From Gottschalkia purinilytica (GTDB taxonomy: Bacteria; Bacillota; Clostridia; Tissierellales; Gottschalkiaceae), in the NCBI RefSeq assembly GCF_001190785.1, contig NZ_LGSS01000003.1, forward strand, positions 62,001-126,000: a stretch of DNA of 64,000 nt, in the 5' to 3' direction. The notes beneath the pieces were generated by a model. That model did no database searches. It was not told the origin of the DNA and saw nothing but the letters and a program-made list of their open reading frames with translations. The position numbers and the translations under genes are program-made. How positions within the stretch are numbered: position 1 is the first letter of the stretch; every line of letters begins with the position of its first letter. Shown piece by piece: positions 23,965 to 32,579 of the stretch.

Positions 23965-24203
23965 ATCTCCCCCTTAAATATCCTAAATGGAAATTCTAAG
24001 TAATCTCCTAATATTTCCTTAAACTGCTCTTTTAACTCTTTGACATTTCCTCCGTATAGCTCAGATACTATATCATTACCTTTATCATCATCAAAAGTTT
24101 TATAAGCTTCATTTACTATGTTTTCTATTGTTGTTTCTGCAAAATTATTTAAAAATTCTTCTATCTTAGTGTCTATATGATTATTTACATAAACTAGCTT
24201 CAT
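23961..24203 (-). CDS. Unrecognised early phage protein, 80 residues
   Basis: A small acidic, helical protein (NNHIDTKIEEFLNNFAETTI, KELKEQFKEILGDYLEF). Its start overlaps the end of the previous gene by 23 bases. No motif recognised; part of the early operon. Confidence 0.65.
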   Translation of the reverse strand: MKLVYVNNHIDTKIEEFLNNFAETTIENIVNEAYKTFDDDKGNDIVSELYGGNVKELKEQFKEILGDYLEFPFRIFKGEI

Positions 24204-24483
24204 GTGATTTCTCCTTATGAGTTTTATTTTTCTTAAGCCTGTTTGCTATAATTTCTAGTGTGTCTAGCTGTCCTAACTTATAACATTCTTCATATCCCAA
24301 CCATTCTAGCTCTTTTGTAGCTTGTACAACATCTAATAGTAGTTGTATGTCTATGTTTGCTTTTTCTAATTCTTTAGAAAGGGCATTATACTTACTTGAA
24401 TGGTTATCCAACCTTTCACCGAATCTTGGATTATGTGATATTGGTATTTCCCCTGAAATTACATTCTTAAAGTTATCTGTCAT
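24181..24483 (-). CDS. Unrecognised early phage protein, 100 residues
   Basis: A mostly helical small protein. The segment KYNALSKELEKANIDIQLLL looks coiled-coil, and the C-terminus is basic (ANRLKKNKTHKEKSHEASL). It ends inside the next gene. Function unknown; its position between the antirepressor group and the replication genes is typical of accessory early genes. Confidence 0.65.
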   Translation of the reverse strand: MTDNFKNVISGEIPISHNPRFGERLDNHSSKYNALSKELEKANIDIQLLLDVVQATKELEWLGYEECYKLGQLDTLEIIANRLKKNKTHKEKSHEASLCK

Positions 24484-24497
24484 TTTATAACCACCCC

Positions 24498-24800
24498 TTA
24501 ATTTATATACTTGTCCTTCTCTACAGTGAATACATGTTCACCTTCTCTAATCTCTCCACTTTCTTTCATTTCCTCTATACTTTCAACTACTTCCTTTGAA
24601 CTCTTTCCTGTTATATCAGCTACATCTTGCACCGTAAAATATATTGACTTTCCTGTAAATTCAGCTAGCACATTTCTACACATACCATAAGCACCTTTTC
24701 CAAATTGCTTTAAAGCATCTTTGTACATCTCTTCAACTAGTTTTCTATATTCTTTACTTAACTCAAATTCTTTCATAAGCTTATTTACTGTATTTTTCAT
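24498..24800 (-). CDS. Small early phage protein with possible winged-helix part
   Basis: A 100-residue protein. The start ATG has AAGGAG upstream and overlaps the end of the antirepressor gene by 20 bases. Residues about 50-80 (FTVQDVADITGKSSKEVVES) look like a helix-turn-helix followed by a beta wing (REGEHVFTVEKD). It may be a DNA-binding regulator. Not assigned to a family. Confidence 0.65.
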   Translation of the reverse strand: MKNTVNKLMKEFELSKEYRKLVEEMYKDALKQFGKGAYGMCRNVLAEFTGKSIYFTVQDVADITGKSSKEVVESIEEMKESGEIREGEHVFTVEKDKYIN

Positions 24801-25536
24801 CTAACCACTCCTTAAACTTATTAATAAAGTAAACTTGTCCCTTACCAGTTACTTTAGGTGTTTTATTTACACTTATATGACCATCACTGTGGGTAATTGA
24901 CGTTTCCTTTATTTCAAATAATTCTAAATCCATACTCTTTTGTGTTGGCATATTGTAATCTGTCCCTTTTCTTTTTATTAAGTAACCTTCATCTCTTAGC
25001 CATTTAAATAATCTATTCTGTCCTATATCTATACCGTTTTGTCTTAATAATTTTGCTAGTTCTCCTACTAAAATTGATGTCTTTGAGGCTTGTACTGCTT
25101 CTGCAAACAATACTTTAGGCTTATCCTCTTCTATTTTATTTTCAAGCTGAAAAACTGTGTCTTTATAATCTAAAATCTTTCTATCTGCCATTTGTAAAGC
25201 TCTTGCCATTATTGCCTCTGGGCTATTCCATTTCTTTTCTAACTCTATAAAATATTGTCTTGCTATCTTACCTTTTTCTGTTCTTTGTAACATTGCTAGT
25301 TCTTTAGCCATATCAATTGTTATTTCATAGTCTGTTACTTCATAATCTCTCCCATTAGCATGTCGACTTTTTAGTCGATATCCTCTGTAGTCAATATTTT
25401 CAACAAATCCATAGTCTGAATATCTAGAAAACCACTTCATAAATTCACTATGAGGTCTTTCTAAAAACTCCCATAAATTTCTTGCACTTATTGTTTGTCT
25501 GTCGTTTTTATAGTTGATTTTTATTATGTTTTCCAT
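24781..25536 (-). CDS. Phage antirepressor (AntA/AntB N-terminal and KilAC C-terminal domains)
   Basis: A 251-residue two-domain antirepressor. Residues about 15-95 are the AntA domain (SARNLWEFLERPHSEFMKWF, TIDMAKELAMLQRTEKGK). Residues about 140-245 are the KilAC domain (SKTSILVGELAKLLRQNGID, GQNRLFKWLRDEGYLI). Such proteins counteract the lysogenic repressor during induction. It follows the excisionase-like gene in the early operon. Together with the ImmA-like protease the prophage has two potential ways to inactivate repression. Confidence 0.92.
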   Translation of the reverse strand: MENIIKINYKNDRQTISARNLWEFLERPHSEFMKWFSRYSDYGFVENIDYRGYRLKSRHANGRDYEVTDYEITIDMAKELAMLQRTEKGKIARQYFIELEKKWNSPEAIMARALQMADRKILDYKDTVFQLENKIEEDKPKVLFAEAVQASKTSILVGELAKLLRQNGIDIGQNRLFKWLRDEGYLIKRKGTDYNMPTQKSMDLELFEIKETSITHSDGHISVNKTPKVTGKGQVYFINKFKEWLDEKYSK

Positions 25537-25668
25537 ATAAGTCCTCCTTAAGCTATGTAAAATTTTACTGATATAGCTTTTGAATCGCTATTCAAGGTTT
25601 CCCTTTTTAAAAAGGAATACTCTATGCACAACATCAAGATATTAAAATCCTAGATAGTACTTGTATTT

Positions 25669-25992
25669 TTATCCAATATATTCAGATAAATCTTGACCCA
25701 AGTTATCTCTTAAAAACCTATCTAGTTCATAGTGAGGTATTTTATATCTTCCAAGCTTAAGAGCCTGTAACTTCCCTTCTCTTATTAAGCTGTAGATTGT
25801 ATTAGGATTACTTTTTAATATCTTAGATACTTCCTCAACCGTATATAGAGATATATCTTCATTAGCTTTTTTAAGAGCGGAACTAATAGTATTCAATGAG
25901 TTAACTAATTTATTTAGTTCAATTTCAAGTCCTTGAGTAATAGCTTCTGATACTTTATTTTTTATTGCTTCCTCTATATTCAATTTTCTCAC
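25669..25992 (-). CDS. Excisionase/MerR-like helix-turn-helix protein
   Basis: A 107-residue protein. Residues 1-45 form an N-terminal helix (coiled-coil); residues 50-100 form a winged HTH of the excisionase family (TVEEVSKILKSNPNTIYSLI, then GKLQALKLGRYKIPHYELDR). Predicted to bind DNA, either as excisionase that directs the integrase to excision or as an early regulator. It is encoded between the cro-like gene and the antirepressor. Confidence 0.8.
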   Translation of the reverse strand: MRKLNIEEAIKNKVSEAITQGLEIELNKLVNSLNTISSALKKANEDISLYTVEEVSKILKSNPNTIYSLIREGKLQALKLGRYKIPHYELDRFLRDNLGQDLSEYIG

Positions 25993-26056
25993 TCCTTCAT
26001 AAACTTATGTCGTTTTCAATCTATATTTGTTGCAAAATTTTTTATTTTTATAAATC

Positions 26057-26245
26057 TTATTTAAAGAAAACTTCTGACACTGTTTTATCTAATGCCTTTG
26101 ATATTTTTTCCATGGTTTCTTTTGATGGATTATTTCTTTTACCATTCTCTAGATTAGAAATGTATCCAGGTGTCAAACCTGTAATCTTAGAAATATCATA
26201 TACAGATAAATTTAATCTAGCTCTTATACTTTTTATCTCATTCAT
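26057..26245 (-). CDS. Cro-like Xre-family regulator
   Basis: A 62-residue single-domain Xre HTH starting at the ATG at 26245 (AAGGGGGTG 6 bases upstream; a longer in-frame reading lacks this site). The HTH is SVYDISKITGLTPGYISNLE. It is the first gene of the lytic direction, transcribed divergently from the repressor, so it takes the place of Cro and should bind the shared AGATAA operators at 26270-26430. Confidence 0.85.
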   Translation of the reverse strand: MNEIKSIRARLNLSVYDISKITGLTPGYISNLENGKRNNPSKETMEKISKALDKTVSEVFFK

Positions 26246-26456
26246 TTTTTCACCCCCTTGTTTTCCACAGGATAATAGTATCATATTCCCCCAGATAACA
26301 CTAACCCCTTATTATCTCATAGATAACGATTGTTGTAAATTATCATTATCTTACAAATAATTTCTTTAATTTTCTAGGTATTTCATTGACTTTTATTATC
26401 CAATAGAATATAATGTATTCTAACAGATAATATTTTTTTATTTAGGAGGTGATACT
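26246..26456. promoter_or_regulatory. Immunity switch: divergent promoters and AGATAA operators
   Basis: Rightward promoter: TTGACT 26386-26391, 17 bp, TATAAT 26409-26414. Leftward promoter: TTTACA (reverse of 26334-26339), 17 bp, GATAAT (reverse of 26311-26316). A perfect dyad TTATCT-CAT-AGATAA at 26312-26326 covers the leftward -10. Further half-sites occur at 26293-26298, 26340-26350, 26396-26401 and 26425-26430. This is the expected control region for a cI/cro-like pair; which protein binds which site is inferred. Confidence 0.8.
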
Positions 26457-27050
26457 ATGATAGGAGATAATATTAAGTTAATACGTCAGAGTAAAGGACT
26501 AGGTCTAAATGAAACTGCTCGTTTAGCTAATATAAGTGGTAGTTATTTAAGTAATATAGAAAAAGGAATTAAAGAAAATCCTTCCATGGATACTCTTCAA
26601 AAAATAGCAAATGCTTTAAATGTATCTGTAAATGATTTATTTGGTACTAAGGCTATACATGAAATTTTATATGATTTAAGAAAAGAGAAGAATATTAGTA
26701 AGGAACATATAGCTAACTTTCTTAATATTCCTTGTCAAGAATACGAAAAATATGAATCTGGGAAATTACATCCATCATATGAAACATTGAAATTGTTAGC
26801 TGAATTCTTTAATGTCTCATTAGACTATCTTCTAGGTAAAGCAAATACTCGCAATCTTTACGACAATATAAATGAACATGACCTTACTCAAGAGGAATTA
26901 CAACTCCTTGAAAAGATAAAATCTGACCCAGAAATAAGCATTCTTTTTCATGACCTGAAGAATGCACCAAAGAAGAAAATTAAGCAACTTTTAAGTATTT
27001 GGGATGTCATTTCTCAGAAATTTGATGAAATGGACGAAGAAGATGAGTAA
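26457..27050 (+). CDS. Phage lysogeny repressor with two tandem HTH domains
   Basis: A 197-residue repressor. The first Xre HTH is at about residues 5-60 (GLNETARLANISGSYLSNIE), the second at about 70-125 (SKEHIANFLNIPCQEYEKYE). The C-terminal 60 residues are helical and acidic (DEMDEEDE at the end). It lacks a LexA-type peptidase domain, so it cannot self-cleave; inactivation probably depends on the ImmA-like protease encoded next to it, or on the antirepressor. The start has GGAGGTG. It probably keeps the leftward promoter off. Confidence 0.9.
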   Translation: MIGDNIKLIRQSKGLGLNETARLANISGSYLSNIEKGIKENPSMDTLQKIANALNVSVNDLFGTKAIHEILYDLRKEKNISKEHIANFLNIPCQEYEKYESGKLHPSYETLKLLAEFFNVSLDYLLGKANTRNLYDNINEHDLTQEELQLLEKIKSDPEISILFHDLKNAPKKKIKQLLSIWDVISQKFDEMDEEDE

Positions 27051-27074
27051 AAACGTTTAAAGGGGGAGGACTAG

Positions 27075-27620
27075 TTGACTCTAGAAGACTTAATATTTAA
27101 ACAACACCCTAATCATTTAGAAGATAAAGCTAATCTCATTTTGATAGAAAATAATATAAATTATCCTTGGGAGATAAATTTAGAACAAATTATTTCAAAG
27201 TATAAGAATATAACTTTACTCTATGCTAATCAATGTAGTAAAACCATTATAAGAAAAAATAAATCCATTATAGTCATGGATAATAGACTACCTTTTAAGG
27301 AACATAGGCAAGAACTAGCAGAAGAATTTTGTCATGTACTCTTACACTGTGGAAATCAAGCAGAGTATATAAAAAGCATTCTACTAGATAAGCAGGAATC
27401 ACAAGCCAAGAGAATGTCTGCTTATCTTCTATGCCCTATGTTTATGTTAAAGAAACTAAAATTTATAGATAATACATATTTAATGATAGAAGAATTAGCC
27501 GAACATTTTAACGTTACATATGAATTTATGGAATATAGATTAGCTCTAATATTTGGACAAGACTTAAGTTTAATAGTTCATCATAGACAACGCTTTTATG
27601 GATATATGCCAATAAAATAA
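27075..27620 (+). CDS. ImmA/IrrE-family metallopeptidase
   Basis: A 181-residue protein starting at TTG with GGGGAGGA upstream. The zinc-site region is HRQELAEEFCHVLLH (residues 77-91). Compared with HExxH, the first His is Glu83 (EEFCH), a variant also seen in many phage ImmA relatives, so activity is not excluded; Glu84 and His87 are kept. ImmA proteins cleave phage or ICE repressors on DNA damage. It is cotranscribed with the tandem-HTH repressor (24-base gap), the usual pairing. Confidence 0.85.
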   Translation: MTLEDLIFKQHPNHLEDKANLILIENNINYPWEINLEQIISKYKNITLLYANQCSKTIIRKNKSIIVMDNRLPFKEHRQELAEEFCHVLLHCGNQAEYIKSILLDKQESQAKRMSAYLLCPMFMLKKLKFIDNTYLMIEELAEHFNVTYEFMEYRLALIFGQDLSLIVHHRQRFYGYMPIK

Positions 27621-27667
27621 TTTTTTTTATATTTAATAAGAACGTATGTTTGAAAGGAGGTGATAAC

Positions 27668-28819
27668 ATGGAAGGTTCAGTAAGAAAAAAGGGAAATAGG
27701 TGGTACTACTCATTTGAAATTGATAGAGATGAAACTGGAAAGCGTAAGCGTATAGAACGAGCTGGGGGGAAAACCAAAAAAGAAGCCCTTGAAGCTTTAA
27801 GAAACGCCCTTAATAATTATGATAATGGATATGTAGAACCTAAAAAAATACTCTTAGATGATTACATTAATGATTGGTTAGAAAACTTTATTAAAGAAAA
27901 CAGAAAAATAACAACTTACCAAAGATATAAAGAAATATATAAAAACAGCATAAAACCTTATATTGGCTACACTTCATTAAAAGATATAACAGCAATAAAG
28001 ATAGAAAAATTATTACAAGGAGAAAAGAAAAAGGGACTTAGCAGTTCATCTTTACAGGGGATATATGGAGTCTTAAACTCATTATTCAATAGAGCTATTA
28101 AATTAAAAGTATTAAAAGATAATCCATGCAAGTATGTAGATAGACCTAAAAGAGAAAAATTTACTCCTAATACACTTACTATTGATGAATTTAAGAAGAT
28201 TATTAATACTCTAGATAAAAGTAATAACTATAACGATTATGTAATGAGAATAGCATTGCAAGTAATATTGGAATTAGGTCTAAGACGTGGAGAACTTGCA
28301 GGACTTGAATGGAGCAATATAGATCATAACAATAACTGTATCAATATAACAAATAACCTAGTATATACTAATAATAACGTGGTAATGAGTACTCCAAAAA
28401 CAGATGAGAGTATGAGAACATTGTATGTATCAAATAATATTATACAACTATTAAAAAAACATAAGCTATTACAAAATGAACTTAAATTAAAATATGGTCC
28501 TAATTATATAGAGAATACCTTTAACTCTAAGAAATATGATTTTATCTTTACATGGGAAAACGGTAAATATATCCATCCAAATTATTATACAGTACGATTT
28601 AAGAAAATATTAAAAGCTAATGACATTAATAAAAATATAAGGTTTCATGACTTAAGACATACTAATGCAACTTTATTGCTAGAGCAAGGAATTGACTTCA
28701 AGGTTATACAAACCCGTCTTGGACATAGTGATATAAATACAACCTTAAATATATATTCTCACGTTAATTTAGATATGCAGAAAAAAGCAACTGACAAATT
28801 AAGCAATTTAATGAAATAA
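27668..28819 (+). CDS. Tyrosine-type site-specific integrase
   Basis: A 383-residue integrase starting at the ATG at 27668 behind AAAGGAGGTGATAAC. N-terminal residues 1-55 are the AP2-like arm-binding domain (MEGSVRKKGNRWYYSFEID). The core-binding SAM-like domain follows (about 60-150). The catalytic domain has the Arg in LGLRRGELAGLEW, His-x-x-Arg in HDLRHTNATL, the His of LGHSDINTT and Tyr of NIYSHV. It inserts and excises the prophage. Its stop lies at the base of the rnpB terminator, which places attR or attL there. Confidence 0.95.
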   Translation: MEGSVRKKGNRWYYSFEIDRDETGKRKRIERAGGKTKKEALEALRNALNNYDNGYVEPKKILLDDYINDWLENFIKENRKITTYQRYKEIYKNSIKPYIGYTSLKDITAIKIEKLLQGEKKKGLSSSSLQGIYGVLNSLFNRAIKLKVLKDNPCKYVDRPKREKFTPNTLTIDEFKKIINTLDKSNNYNDYVMRIALQVILELGLRRGELAGLEWSNIDHNNNCINITNNLVYTNNNVVMSTPKTDESMRTLYVSNNIIQLLKKHKLLQNELKLKYGPNYIENTFNSKKYDFIFTWENGKYIHPNYYTVRFKKILKANDINKNIRFHDLRHTNATLLLEQGIDFKVIQTRLGHSDINTTLNIYSHVNLDMQKKATDKLSNLMK

Positions 28820-28868
28820 AAAAAGCATGTCGGAAGAATGTCGGAAATTTGCCATTTCCATTCTCTAC
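28820..28868 (-). terminator. Terminator of rnpB at the prophage boundary
   Basis: On the minus strand AGCATGT and ACATGCT pair around nested stems (GAATG/CATTC and GAAAT/ATTTC) followed by seven T. The T-run ends at the integrase stop codon, so the prophage right end and the rnpB terminator share this site. Confidence 0.65.
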
Positions 28869-28885
28869 ATGCTAGTATTTATAAC

Positions 28886-29231
28886 AAGTGACTAAGCCTA
28901 TAAGCCGAGTTCTGTATTAGACGATCATCTATCTAGACCCATTGTTGCCAATGGGTTCAAGCAACCTACCATACGGGAAGGTGACGGGCAGCCACCTCCA
29001 AATCTCCCTAACTTGGTCTTGCTCCAGATGGGGTTTACAGAGCCAACTAGTCGCCTAGTTGCTGGTGAGCTCTTACCTCACCTTTCCATCCTTACCTAAG
29101 TATAAACTTAGGCGGTTTATTTCTGTTGCACTATCCTTGGGGTTACCCCCACTGGGTGTTACCCAGCATCTTGCCCTATGGAGCTCGGACTTTCCTCATG
29201 CTTACGCATGCGATCATCTGACTTACTCACT
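28886..29231 (-). ncRNA. rnpB: RNase P RNA, bacterial type B
   Basis: About 346 nt. It contains the universal P4 element GAGGAAAGTCCGAGCTCC (minus strand, about 29197-29180) and the 3' end ACAGAACTCGGCTTATAGG. The P1 helix pairs AGTGAGTAAGTC at the 5' end with GGCTTAGTCACT at the 3' end. It is the catalytic RNA that trims the 5' leader of pre-tRNAs. The prophage integrase lies directly beyond its terminator; the RNA itself is intact. Confidence 0.95.
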
Positions 29232-29264
29232 ATATTTACTTTTTTAAAATCAATCAGCTTAACT

Positions 29265-29294
29265 AATATAACATATACAAATAATCTATGTCAA
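29265..29294 (-). promoter_or_regulatory. Probable rnpB promoter
   Basis: Reverse-strand TTGACA (29289-29294), an 18-bp spacer and TATATT (29265-29270), about 30 bp upstream of the predicted rnpB 5' end. Confidence 0.6.
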
Positions 29295-29439
29295 TTGTAT
29301 TTTTTACCATTTATTCTTTAGTTATACATTTATATAGCTAAAATTATATTTATAATTTATCCAGCAATTATAATTTAAATATTAATAAATTAGATCAACT
29401 AATAATTTAAATTTTTTTGATAGCAATTTCCCTTAATCA

Positions 29440-30735
29440 CTATCTTTTAAAGTATTTAATATCACTATTTGCTTTTCCAAAGAATTTTTCATAAGTAGAT
29501 ATAGCATAGTTATCCATCATACCAGATATATAGTCCACTATTAGCCTTCTTGTTTCTTCTTCACTACAGTCACTTTTAGGTCTAAATTCTACTGGAAGTA
29601 GTTTATATCCACGATTAAATATTTTATCAGTAAAAACTTCATAAAGACCAGATAACACCTTTTCTCCTGTATTTTCATACATTCTTATAATATCTGTTCT
29701 ATTTATACACTTAGAAGTAATCTCCTTTAACCCCTTAGCAAGGTTACAGAGGTCTTTAAATCCTAGCTCTATTTCATTGTTTGTACCTGTTTTTTCTCTA
29801 AATTCTTTATCAACTACTACTAAGTCTATATCATTTATAAGTTCATTTACTATTATAGAAGTTAATTCTTTTTCAAATAAGAATGTATATTCTTCAGATG
29901 AATTATATAGATTACCTTTTTTAGCTCTATTTCTAGCTTTACTTACTATATTTTCAAATCTTTCATAACAATCTTTATATTCTGATATACTAAATTCGTA
30001 TAAAAGTTCATCTATATTAAGTAATCTTAAACTCAATGTATCTTCTAAATCATGAGCTGCATATGCAATTTCATCAGCTAAATCAATTATTTGAACATCT
30101 AAAGTTCTAGGAAATATATCTATATCCTTACATTCTTTTAAGATAATATCATAGTTATCTTTATATATAAATTTTCCGTATTTCTCTGTATCAGTAGTAA
30201 AATATTTTATTATACCTAAAAGAGTTCTTAACGTTAAATTAAGTCCAGGTATATTTGGTTTTTTCTTTTCAAGATCCATAAGCACTCTTAAAGATTGTGC
30301 ATTACCTTCAAATCCTCCAATATCTTTTACAAGTCCATTCAATATCTTTTCTCCATAATGTCCAAATGGAGGATTACCGATATCATGTGCCAATGAACAA
30401 GCTTCTACCACAACTATGTCATCTCTTTCATAATTTAATTTTGTAGCAATTTCTCTTGATATCTGAGACACTTCTAAGCTATGAGTCAACCTATTTCTAT
30501 AGAATGTATCGTTCCTTACTGCTAACAATTGCATTTTTCCTTGAAGTCTTCTAAATGAAGATGAATATAAAACTCTAGCATAGTCTCTTTGATAGTCATT
30601 TCTTTCCCTATCTCTATCCCTTTCAAAATTAAGTCTTTTTGAAAGTATATCCTTCTTATTACTATTGTCACTCGCCTTTATCTTATATAAGAAATTCTTA
30701 GCATAGTTAACACATTCTATTCCATACGCTCCCAT
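29440..30735 (-). CDS. dgt: Deoxyguanosinetriphosphate triphosphohydrolase-like protein
   Basis: A 431-residue HD-domain dNTP triphosphohydrolase that hydrolyses dNTP to nucleoside and tripolyphosphate. The motifs are RNRLTHSLEVSQISREIA, the HD of SLAHDIGNPPFGHYGE, and a later Asp in IDLADEIAYAAHDLEDTL. The start ATG has AGGAGGGGC upstream. It is the last gene of the cluster before rnpB. Clostridial genomes often carry it near dnaG/rpoD. Substrate preference is not readable. Confidence 0.92.
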   Translation of the reverse strand: MGAYGIECVNYAKNFLYKIKASDNSNKKDILSKRLNFERDRDRERNDYQRDYARVLYSSSFRRLQGKMQLLAVRNDTFYRNRLTHSLEVSQISREIATKLNYERDDIVVVEACSLAHDIGNPPFGHYGEKILNGLVKDIGGFEGNAQSLRVLMDLEKKKPNIPGLNLTLRTLLGIIKYFTTDTEKYGKFIYKDNYDIILKECKDIDIFPRTLDVQIIDLADEIAYAAHDLEDTLSLRLLNIDELLYEFSISEYKDCYERFENIVSKARNRAKKGNLYNSSEEYTFLFEKELTSIIVNELINDIDLVVVDKEFREKTGTNNEIELGFKDLCNLAKGLKEITSKCINRTDIIRMYENTGEKVLSGLYEVFTDKIFNRGYKLLPVEFRPKSDCSEEETRRLIVDYISGMMDNYAISTYEKFFGKANSDIKYFKR

Positions 30736-30760
30736 AAGCCCCTCCTGATTATTTTTAACT

Positions 30761-31864
30761 CTATATAGTTTTAAAAGGTGCTACGCTATTTTTATGAACT
30801 AGTATTTCAATATCGTCAGTAATATTATCTCCTATATATTTTCTTAAATAGTCTATAACATGTTTTTCTGTTCCATAGTGACCTGCATCAATAACTGATA
30901 ATCCTAATTCTAAAGCTAGTTGAGCATCATGATATTTTATATCTCCTGTTATATATACATCTGCCTTATTCCTATAACAATCTTTAATAAAACTACTTCC
31001 GCTACCTCCACACAATGCAACCTTTCTTATTTTATTATTCATATCACCGTAAACTCTTATAGTTTCACATTCTAACGTATCCTTTACAGTCCTACTAAAT
31101 TGCTCCAAAGTAACTTCTTCACTTAACTCTCCTATTCTACCATAACCATAGGATTCTCCTTCATTATTCAAAGGATATACATCATATGCTACTTCTTCAT
31201 AAGGATGTGCTTCTATCATAGCTGATATCACGCTACTCAATATATGTTCATCAACTATAGTTTCTATTTTCTCTTCTTCTACTTTTTCTAACACCCCTTG
31301 TTTTCCTATGAAGGGATTAGTTCCACTACTAGGTAAAAACGTTCCTACACCTTTTGTGTTAAATGTACAGTGACTATAGTTTCCTATGAATCCAGCCCCA
31401 TTATCACCTAAAGCTTCTCTTACTACATCACTATGTGTTAATGGAACAAATACAGATATCTTATATAGTTTATCTGTATGAAATCTTGATAAAGGTTTTG
31501 TATTACTTAGTTTTAGCTTATCTGATAATATATCATTTATTCCACCTTCACACATATCTAGATTGGTATGTGCACTAAATACTGTTATATCATTTTTAAT
31601 AATTTCTGATATTATTTTTCCTTTAATATCATCTAAAGATATTGTTTTAATTGAACTAAAGAAAAAAGGATGGTGAGTTATTATCATATCTATATTATTT
31701 TTAATTGCTTCTTTTACCGTATCAATACTTAAGTCTAGTGAAATCAAGACTTTTTTCACTTCTTTTTCCATACTACCAATTTGTAATCCTGAATTATCCC
31801 AACTATCAATAAGATAATTGGGTGCTAGTCTATTCATAATACTAATTATATCTTTAACTAACAT
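30761..31864 (-). CDS. yqfO: Nif3-like dinuclear metal centre protein (YqfO family)
   Basis: A 367-residue Nif3/YqfO family protein with a PII-like insert (about residues 130-230), the long form typical of Firmicutes. Metal ligands are in TVKEAIKNNIDMIITHHPFF (His-His) and FSAHTNLDMCEGG (His, Asp); the C-terminal motif is VIDAGHYGTE. Function in the cell is poorly defined; a GTP cyclohydrolase/NIF3 name is used in databases. The start codon overlaps the end of trmK by 7 bases. Confidence 0.92.
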   Translation of the reverse strand: MLVKDIISIMNRLAPNYLIDSWDNSGLQIGSMEKEVKKVLISLDLSIDTVKEAIKNNIDMIITHHPFFFSSIKTISLDDIKGKIISEIIKNDITVFSAHTNLDMCEGGINDILSDKLKLSNTKPLSRFHTDKLYKISVFVPLTHSDVVREALGDNGAGFIGNYSHCTFNTKGVGTFLPSSGTNPFIGKQGVLEKVEEEKIETIVDEHILSSVISAMIEAHPYEEVAYDVYPLNNEGESYGYGRIGELSEEVTLEQFSRTVKDTLECETIRVYGDMNNKIRKVALCGGSGSSFIKDCYRNKADVYITGDIKYHDAQLALELGLSVIDAGHYGTEKHVIDYLRKYIGDNITDDIEILVHKNSVAPFKTI

Positions 31865-32550
31865 AATGATTTAAGGACCTCCATATATTGACTGTATTTT
31901 TCTTTTAACTCTATATACTTATTCCTACTTTTTTCCTTATGTTGATTTTGCAAGTTATTTAAAATTTTTTCTATTTTATTTATTTTAAGTTTAAGAAATT
32001 CTTCCAATAGTTCATCCTTGTTTTCAATAAGCTTTTTTCCTACTTCAAAGTAAATTTCTTTTTCTAATTCATCTTTTCCATGTTGTACGTAAAGTATATG
32101 ATATAACTTGTCCCCTTCTTTTGCTAGCTTTTCATCTATTATTTTAAATTCATTATCATACAAATATCTTCTTAATTCATCTACTGCTACCATAGGTTGT
32201 AGTATAAAATTTTTTATACTTTTAGTAACCTCTTTTGATTCTTCTAATATTTCAGCTATTAAAAGTCCTCCCATGCCTGCTATTATAACAGTATCCACTT
32301 CATTTGGATTTATAGAATTTAATCCATCTCCTAGTCTAGTATCTATTTCATTTTGCAATTTATTCTTTTTTATATATTCTATAGCATTATTGAGAGGTCC
32401 TTCATTAATATCACTAGCTATTATCTTTTCTGAAATATTATTATTAACTAAATAAACTGGTATATATCCATGATCGGTTCCTATATCAGCAACAATATCG
32501 CCTTTTTTAACATAACTTGCTATTGCTTTTAATCTAGGTGATAGCTTCAT
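31858..32550 (-). CDS. trmK: tRNA (adenine-22-N1)-methyltransferase
   Basis: A 230-residue SAM-dependent methyltransferase of the TrmK (YqfN) family which makes m1A22 in tRNA. The SAM motif is IVADIGTDHGYIPVYLV; the catalytic signature is VIIAGMGGLLIAEIL. The C-terminal coiled-coil (about 170-230) is typical of the family. It lies next to yqfO and downstream of rpoD, as in Bacillus. Confidence 0.92.
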   Translation of the reverse strand: MKLSPRLKAIASYVKKGDIVADIGTDHGYIPVYLVNNNISEKIIASDINEGPLNNAIEYIKKNKLQNEIDTRLGDGLNSINPNEVDTVIIAGMGGLLIAEILEESKEVTKSIKNFILQPMVAVDELRRYLYDNEFKIIDEKLAKEGDKLYHILYVQHGKDELEKEIYFEVGKKLIENKDELLEEFLKLKINKIEKILNNLQNQHKEKSRNKYIELKEKYSQYMEVLKSLC

Positions 32551-32579
32551 GCTTCTTCTCCTTCGTGTTTATTTTACAA

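Larger units (their letters stand above)
2322..28819. mobile_element. Siphovirus prophage with SPP1-like head genes, apparently complete
   Basis: All modules of a tailed phage are present in canonical order: lysis, tail, head, packaging, replication, early regulation, immunity and integration. The right end is close to 28820, where the integrase gene abuts the rnpB terminator. The left end is uncertain: the endolysin at 2322 is the last clear phage gene, but the genes at 94-2280 could be cargo. I found no convincing direct repeat for attL/attR. Apart from one small frameshifted early gene and an odd start codon in the tail endopeptidase gene, the genes look intact, so the element may be inducible. 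Confidence 0.85.

Noticed and set aside
27353..27353. ImmA-like protease judged inactive because the first zinc His is Glu
   Set aside because: The EExxH form recurs in many phage ImmA relatives as I know them, so the change alone is not evidence of inactivity.
2322..28819. Known anti-phage defence or CRISPR system inside the prophage
   Set aside because: No nuclease, NTPase, reverse transcriptase, TIR or repeat-spacer features were seen among the unassigned genes.
1328..28845. Shared 10-mer CGACATTCTT near the left flank and beside the integrase, as possible att core
   Set aside because: The two copies are in opposite orientation, whereas attL and attR must be direct repeats; the left copy is part of the Spo0A-box promoter.
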